Positions 21,269 to 24,653 of a stretch of DNA of 24,653 nt are shown in pieces. How positions within the stretch are numbered: the first letter of the stretch is position 1; every line of letters begins with the position of its first letter. The DNA comes from Bacillota bacterium (GTDB lineage Bacteria; Bacillota; Clostridia; Oscillospirales; Oscillospiraceae): NCBI GenBank assembly GCA_023406225.1, contig JAEXWS010000060.1, positions 1-24,653 on the forward strand, read 5' to 3'. The translations under genes were made by a program, and so were the position numbers. Below the pieces are notes generated by a model. The model was given only the letters and a program-made list of their open reading frames with translations. It did no database searches and had not been told where the DNA came from.

Positions 21269-21379
21269 CGTCCCGCGCCCGCAGGCGCCGAGGAGGGGGG
21301 GAACCCGCGCTTCCCCCGTCCCTCGTCCCGCGCCCGCAGGCGCTGGGGAAGGGGGCTAGGGGGAACCCGCGGTTCCCCC
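21269..21379. repeat. GC-rich tandem repeat, two units (purB-purA gap)
   Basis: The same 20-base core CGTCCCGCGCCCGCAGGCGC seen in the aroB-tyrA gap is present at 21269 and 21324 (period 55). Each is followed by a GGGGGAA...TTCCCCC palindrome; the second is GGGGGAACC-CGC-GGTTCCCCC. It leads directly into copy C of the five-hairpin element, in the same order as at 9.3-9.8 kb. Confidence 0.88.
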
Positions 21380-21381
21380 AG

Positions 21382-21538
21382 TTCTTCCGCCCAAAGGCGG
21401 AAGAAGAAAATCCAATCATTTTCGGCAGGACATGCGCCTGCCGAAAATTCCTTGACCCAGCCGCCGGGGGCGGCGTTCACCAGTGACCGATGTCACTGGT
21501 GGTGGGGGAGGTCGAGGGGGAGCTTAGCTCCCCCTCGA
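21382..21538 (-). repeat. Composite five-hairpin element, copy C (3' of purA)
   Basis: Five hairpins in the same order as copy A: H1 21382-21391 with 21396-21405, H2 21419-21429 with 21437-21447, H3 21460-21465 with 21469-21474, H4 21478-21487 with 21492-21501, and H5 21512-21523 with 21527-21538. H5 lies 5 bases beyond the purA stop codon. All arms pair perfectly, although H1, H4 and H5 differ in sequence from copy A. Confidence 0.88.
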
Positions 21539-21543
21539 AATTA

Positions 21544-22818
21544 TCACCGGAGGATGATGGAATCCCGCTCCGGCCCCACGGACACATATCCGATGGGGCA
21601 GCCGATCTCCCGCTCCACATACTCCACATAAGCCCGGGCGGCCTCGGGCAGGTCCTCCCAGGCGCGGACGCCGGAGATGTCGCACTTCCAGCCCGGGAGG
21701 GAGGTCGTCACCGGCTTGGCCTTGGGCAGCAGGGCGGGGAAGGGGAACGCGTCGGTCTCCCTGCCGTCCAGCTCATAGCGGGCGCAGACGGGGATGCGGT
21801 CCAGGTAGCTCAGCACGTCCAGCTTGGTCAGGGCGATGGTGGTGGCGGCCTGGGTCTGCACGCCGTACCGGGTGGCCACCAGGTCGATGGGGCCCACCCG
21901 GCGGGGCCGTCCGGTCTTGGCGCCGTACTCGCCTCCGGCCTCCCGGAGCCGCGCCGCCTCCTCCCCGAACCACTCGCAGGTGAAGGGGCCCTCGCCCACG
22001 CAGGAGGAGTAGGCCTTCACCACGCCCACCACCCGGTCGATCCTGGCGGAGGGCAGGCCGGAGCCTACGGGGGCGTACGCCGCCACGGCGTTGGAGGAGG
22101 TGGTGTAGGGATAGATGCCGTAGTCCAGGTCCCGGAGCGCGCCGAGCTGGGCCTCAAACAAAATGTCCTTCCCCGCCGCCTGGGCGCCGCGCAGGAACGC
22201 GCCCGTGTCGCAGACGAAGGGCTTGATCTTCTCGCCGTAATCCGCCGCCCAGTCCAAAAGCCGCTCCATCGTCCAGGGCGCCGCGCCGTAGACCCGGGTC
22301 AGCGTCAGGTTCTTCCACTCCAGAAGGTCCTGAAGATGGGCCTTCAGATGCGCGGGATAGAGCAGCTCCCCCGCCATGACGGTCTTTTTCTGGTACTTGT
22401 CCGAGTAGAAGGGGGCGATGCCCTGCTTGGTGGAGCCGTACTTCTTGTCCGCCAGGCGCTGTTCCTCCAGGGCGTCCAGCTCCCGGTGCCAGGGCAGCAG
22501 CAGCGACGCCCGGTCGCTGATCTTCAGGTTTTCCGGCGTGATGGGCACGCCGTGGGCGGTGATGTCGGACAGCTCCGTCCAGAGGCTTTCGCAGTCCAGG
22601 GCCACGCCGTTGCCCAGGATGTTCACCACGCCCGGCCGGAAAACGCCGGAGGGCAGCAGGTGCAGGGCGAACTTTCCGAACTCGTTGACCACGGTGTGTC
22701 CGGCGTTGCCGCCGCCCTGATAGCGGACGACCACGTCGTAGTCCGCCGTGAGCAGGTCCACCATGCGGCCCTTGCCCTCGTCGCCCCAGTTGATGCCTAC
22801 GATGGCGCAATTTGACAT
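21544..22818 (-). CDS. purA: Adenylosuccinate synthetase
   Basis: A 424-residue GTP-dependent enzyme that adds aspartate to IMP to give adenylosuccinate, the committed step to AMP. The N-terminal GINWGDEGKGRMVD (8-21, Asp13 and P-loop), YQGGGNAGHTV with His41 (33-43) and GSTKQGIAPFYSDK (128-141) are the classic signatures. A TTSSN segment and an RRVGPIDLVATR segment supply the later IMP and loop contacts. The frame is open for 113 codons upstream through the promoter region; the ATG at 22816-22818 follows GGGAGGC and gives the standard start, so the extension is rejected. It has its own promoter, a strong 5' UTR hairpin and a downstream repeat element. purB follows in the same direction. Confidence 0.96.
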   Translation of the reverse strand: MSNCAIVGINWGDEGKGRMVDLLTADYDVVVRYQGGGNAGHTVVNEFGKFALHLLPSGVFRPGVVNILGNGVALDCESLWTELSDITAHGVPITPENLKISDRASLLLPWHRELDALEEQRLADKKYGSTKQGIAPFYSDKYQKKTVMAGELLYPAHLKAHLQDLLEWKNLTLTRVYGAAPWTMERLLDWAADYGEKIKPFVCDTGAFLRGAQAAGKDILFEAQLGALRDLDYGIYPYTTSSNAVAAYAPVGSGLPSARIDRVVGVVKAYSSCVGEGPFTCEWFGEEAARLREAGGEYGAKTGRPRRVGPIDLVATRYGVQTQAATTIALTKLDVLSYLDRIPVCARYELDGRETDAFPFPALLPKAKPVTTSLPGWKCDISGVRAWEDLPEAARAYVEYVEREIGCPIGYVSVGPERDSIILR

Positions 22819-22854
22819 AAAAAAGCCTCCCGGTTTTGATTTGCGGAGCGGTCC

Positions 22855-22882
22855 GCCGGACCCGCGTTCCGGCGGGTCCGGC
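22855..22882 (-). other. Strong hairpin in the purA 5' UTR
   Basis: GCCGGACCCGC (22855-22865) pairs perfectly with GCGGGTCCGGC (22872-22882) around a six-base loop, between the purA promoter and ribosome binding site. There is no T-run behind it, so it is not an ordinary terminator. It may stabilise the 5' end or bind a regulator. Confidence 0.6.
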
Positions 22883-22893
22883 AAACCTTTGTC

Positions 22894-22922
22894 ATTATAT
22901 AGACAGCTTTTCCATTCGTAAA
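22894..22922 (-). promoter_or_regulatory. Promoter of purA
   Basis: On the minus strand TTTACG (22917-22922, 4 of 6) and a perfect TATAAT (22894-22899) are separated by 17 bases, 75 bases upstream of the ATG. Confidence 0.7.
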
Positions 22923-23003
22923 GCAGAAAATGATAATGCCGGATATTAATTTTGCTAATTGAAAGGTCCTGCTTGGGATGCTCTTCCCTTTTTGGCGGGA
23001 TTA

Positions 23004-23012
23004 TGGTATGAT
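23004..23012 (+). promoter_or_regulatory. Candidate extended -10 promoter of the UPF0371 gene
   Basis: TGGTATGAT is an extended -10 (TG-G-TATGAT) 35 bases before the chosen ATG. No convincing -35 is seen. Confidence 0.4.
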
Positions 23013-23047
23013 TTGACTCGAAAATGAGGGAGAGGGGTCGACCATGC

Positions 23048-24532
23048 ATGACATCCATCGGTTTTGACAACCAAAAATACCTGACCACGCAATCCGCCCA
23101 GATCAAGGCGCGGATCGCCCAGTTCGGCGGGAAGCTGTACCTGGAGTTCGGCGGCAAGCTCTTTGACGACTACCACGCCGCCCGGGTGCTTCCGGGCTTT
23201 GAGCCGGACAGCAAGATCCGGATGCTCCAGCAGCTCAAGGACGAGGTGGAGGTCGTCATCGCCATCAACGCGGCGGACATCGAGAAAAACAAGGTCCGGG
23301 GGGATCTGGGCATCACCTACGACGACGACGTGCTGCGGCTCATCGACTGTTTCCGGGCGCTGGACCTGTACGTTGGCAGCGTGGTGATGACCCGGTACGA
23401 CGGGCAGGCGGCGGCGGACGCGTTTTTAAAGCGCCTCACCGCCTTGGGCATCCGCTGCTACCGGCACTACACCATCGCGGGCTACCCCTCCGACGTCCCC
23501 CATATCGTGGGCGACGAGGGCCTGGGGAAAAACGATTATATCGAGACCAGCCGCTCCCTGGTGGTGGTGACGGCCCCCGGCCCCGGCAGCGGCAAAATGG
23601 CCACCTGCCTGAGCCAGCTCTACCACGACCACAAGCGGGGCATCACCGCCGGATACGCCAAGTTCGAGACCTTCCCGGTGTGGAACCTGCCGCTGCGGCA
23701 TCCGGTGAACCTGGCCTATGAGGCCGCCACGGCGGATTTGAACGACGTGAACATGATCGACCCCTTCCACCTGGAGGCCTACGGGGTCACCGCCGTCAAC
23801 TACAACCGGGACGTGGAGATCTTCCCGGTGCTGAGCGCCATTTTTGAAAAGATCCAGGGCAGCTCGCCCTACCGCTCCCCCACGGACATGGGGGTGAACA
23901 TGGCGGGGAGCTGCATCGTGGACGACGAGGCGTGCTGCGCCGCCAGCCGGATGGAGATCCTGCGGCGGTATTACACCGCCTGCGCCGAGCGGCTCCAGGG
24001 CAAGAGCGGGGACGAGCCGGTGCGGAAGCTGGAGCTGCTGATGAAGCAGGGCGGCGTCACGCCGGAGATCTTCCCGGCGGTGTCGGCGGCGCTTTTGAAG
24101 GCGGAGACCACGGGCGGCCCCGCGGGGGCGATGATCCTGCCGGACGGGCGCATCGTCACCGGCAAGACCTCGGACACCCTGGGGGCGGCCTCGGCGCTGC
24201 TGCTGAACGCCATGAAAGCGGTGGGCGGCATCGGGGACCAGTTCGAGCTGATCGCCTCCCAGGTGCTGGAGCCGGTGTGCCGCTTAAAGACCCAGTATCT
24301 GGGCCATAAAAATCCCCGGCTCCACACGGACGAGGTGCTGATGGCCCTGGCGATCTCGGCGCTGACGAATCCTCTGGCGGAGGTGGCCCAGCAGCAGCTT
24401 CCAAAGCTCCGGAACTGCGACGCCCATTTTACGGTGGTCCTCTCCGACGTGGACGAGCGCCTGCTTCGAAGCCTCGGCATCAACGTGAGCTGCGAACCCC
24501 GGTATGAGACGAAAAAGCTCTACCATAAATGA
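23048..24532 (+). CDS. UPF0371 / DUF1846 family protein
   Basis: A 494-residue soluble protein with the length and start (IGFDNQKYL) of the DUF1846 (UPF0371) family, common in Firmicutes. Structures are known for the family but, to my knowledge, its biochemical role is not settled. Visible features are FGGKLYLEFGGKLFDDYHAARVLPGF (26-51), a P-loop-like GPGSGKMAT (178-186), RGITAGYAKFETFPVWNLPLRHPVN mid-protein and ADLNDVNMIDPFH (243-255 region), all strongly patterned and suggesting a nucleotide-utilising enzyme (inference). The start is the ATG at 23048, giving the family N-terminus behind a GGGAGAGGGG site. An in-frame ATG at 23024 would place that site inside the gene, and the ATG at 23044 is in another frame. 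It diverges from purA. A CRISPR-like array begins 12 bases after its stop. Confidence 0.9.
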   Translation: MTSIGFDNQKYLTTQSAQIKARIAQFGGKLYLEFGGKLFDDYHAARVLPGFEPDSKIRMLQQLKDEVEVVIAINAADIEKNKVRGDLGITYDDDVLRLIDCFRALDLYVGSVVMTRYDGQAAADAFLKRLTALGIRCYRHYTIAGYPSDVPHIVGDEGLGKNDYIETSRSLVVVTAPGPGSGKMATCLSQLYHDHKRGITAGYAKFETFPVWNLPLRHPVNLAYEAATADLNDVNMIDPFHLEAYGVTAVNYNRDVEIFPVLSAIFEKIQGSSPYRSPTDMGVNMAGSCIVDDEACCAASRMEILRRYYTACAERLQGKSGDEPVRKLELLMKQGGVTPEIFPAVSAALLKAETTGGPAGAMILPDGRIVTGKTSDTLGAASALLLNAMKAVGGIGDQFELIASQVLEPVCRLKTQYLGHKNPRLHTDEVLMALAISALTNPLAEVAQQQLPKLRNCDAHFTVVLSDVDERLLRSLGINVSCEPRYETKKLYHK

Positions 24533-24544
24533 TTTCGGCGGGGG

Positions 24545-24653
24545 GCCGCCCTCCGGGGCGAGGATTGAAATGTAGCCGCCACCGTCATGGACAACCTGAC
24601 TGACTGTCGCCCCCCTCACGGGGAGCGAGGGTTGAAATTGAAAAATGATATCC
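24545..24653 (+). CRISPR. Start of a type I-C-like CRISPR array (two repeats seen, runs off the window)
   Basis: A 33-base repeat at 24606-24638 (begins GTCGCCCCCCTCACGGGG, ends GGGTTGAAAT) has the form of type I-C repeats: GTCGC start, central C-rich/G-rich stem and a TTGAAAY end. A shortened relative, at most 27 bases, lies at 24545-24571 and ends GAGGATTGAAAT. The 34-base segment between them (24572-24605) is unique and has spacer length for this type. A second spacer begins at 24639. The repeat 3' end points right, so transcription from left to right is expected. No cas gene is in the window. Only two repeats are visible, so the call depends on what follows the edge. Confidence 0.75.

Noticed and set aside
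21180..21419. N-terminal extension of PurB by 80 residues
   Set aside because: It consists of repeat DNA and low-complexity Arg/Pro/Gly sequence, and the conserved lyase start lies at 21179 or 21170.
22819..23157. N-terminal extension of PurA by 113 residues
   Set aside because: It crosses the purA promoter, the 5' UTR hairpin and the start of the divergent gene. The family begins at the MSNCAIVGINWGDEGKG start, with GGGAGG upstream.

Overview
The window looks like a chromosomal segment from a high-GC clostridial Firmicute, most likely of the Oscillospiraceae type (Flavonifractor/Intestinimonas/Oscillibacter-like). The grounds are GC-rich coding DNA with AT-rich, sigma-A-like promoters, strong GGAGG ribosome binding sites, a T-box riboswitch, a class I-beta DAHP synthase, a type III glutamine synthetase, a CstA transporter and an LrgAB pair. 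The genus is an inference. No phage, transposase or plasmid genes were recognised.

Layout. 1-171 is the end of a GntR/FCD regulator with a terminator. 397-2747 is a promoter, a small unknown gene and cstA (+ strand). 2748-3109 is a structured, gene-free stretch with a MITE-like element. 3110-11807 (- strand) is a compact aromatic amino-acid supercluster. In transcript order it reads: aromatic leader peptide and attenuator, DAHP synthase, tyrA, a hairpin-rich repeat block, aroB, aroA, aroC, pheA, an aroE-aroK fusion, aroQ. These supply all seven shikimate steps to chorismate, plus chorismate mutase, prephenate dehydratase and prephenate dehydrogenase. 11923-12483 (-) is a PLPC-like metal-dependent hydrolase, divergent from a CoA-transferase (12663-14015, +). 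14176-15233 (+) is lrgA-lrgB. 15511-22818 (-) holds glnN, asnB (behind an Asn T-box), purB and purA: glutamine and asparagine synthesis and the IMP-to-AMP branch. 23048-24532 (+) is a UPF0371/DUF1846 protein, and the right edge enters what looks like a type I-C-like CRISPR array.

The most interesting items are regulatory or non-coding. (1) A 32-codon leader peptide with ten aromatic residues precedes an intrinsic terminator and the DAHP synthase gene. Its Gly-Trp-Ala codons can pair with the terminator 5' arm and loop, which suggests ribosome-mediated attenuation of the whole aromatic cluster. (2) A composite element of five successive hairpins occurs three times (about 9.6, 15.4 and 21.4 kb), each time just downstream of a minus-strand gene (tyrA, glnN, purA). 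Compensatory base changes between copies indicate that the structure itself is conserved. (3) The CRISPR array starts with a degenerate repeat 12 bases after a stop codon, with no room for a normal leader.
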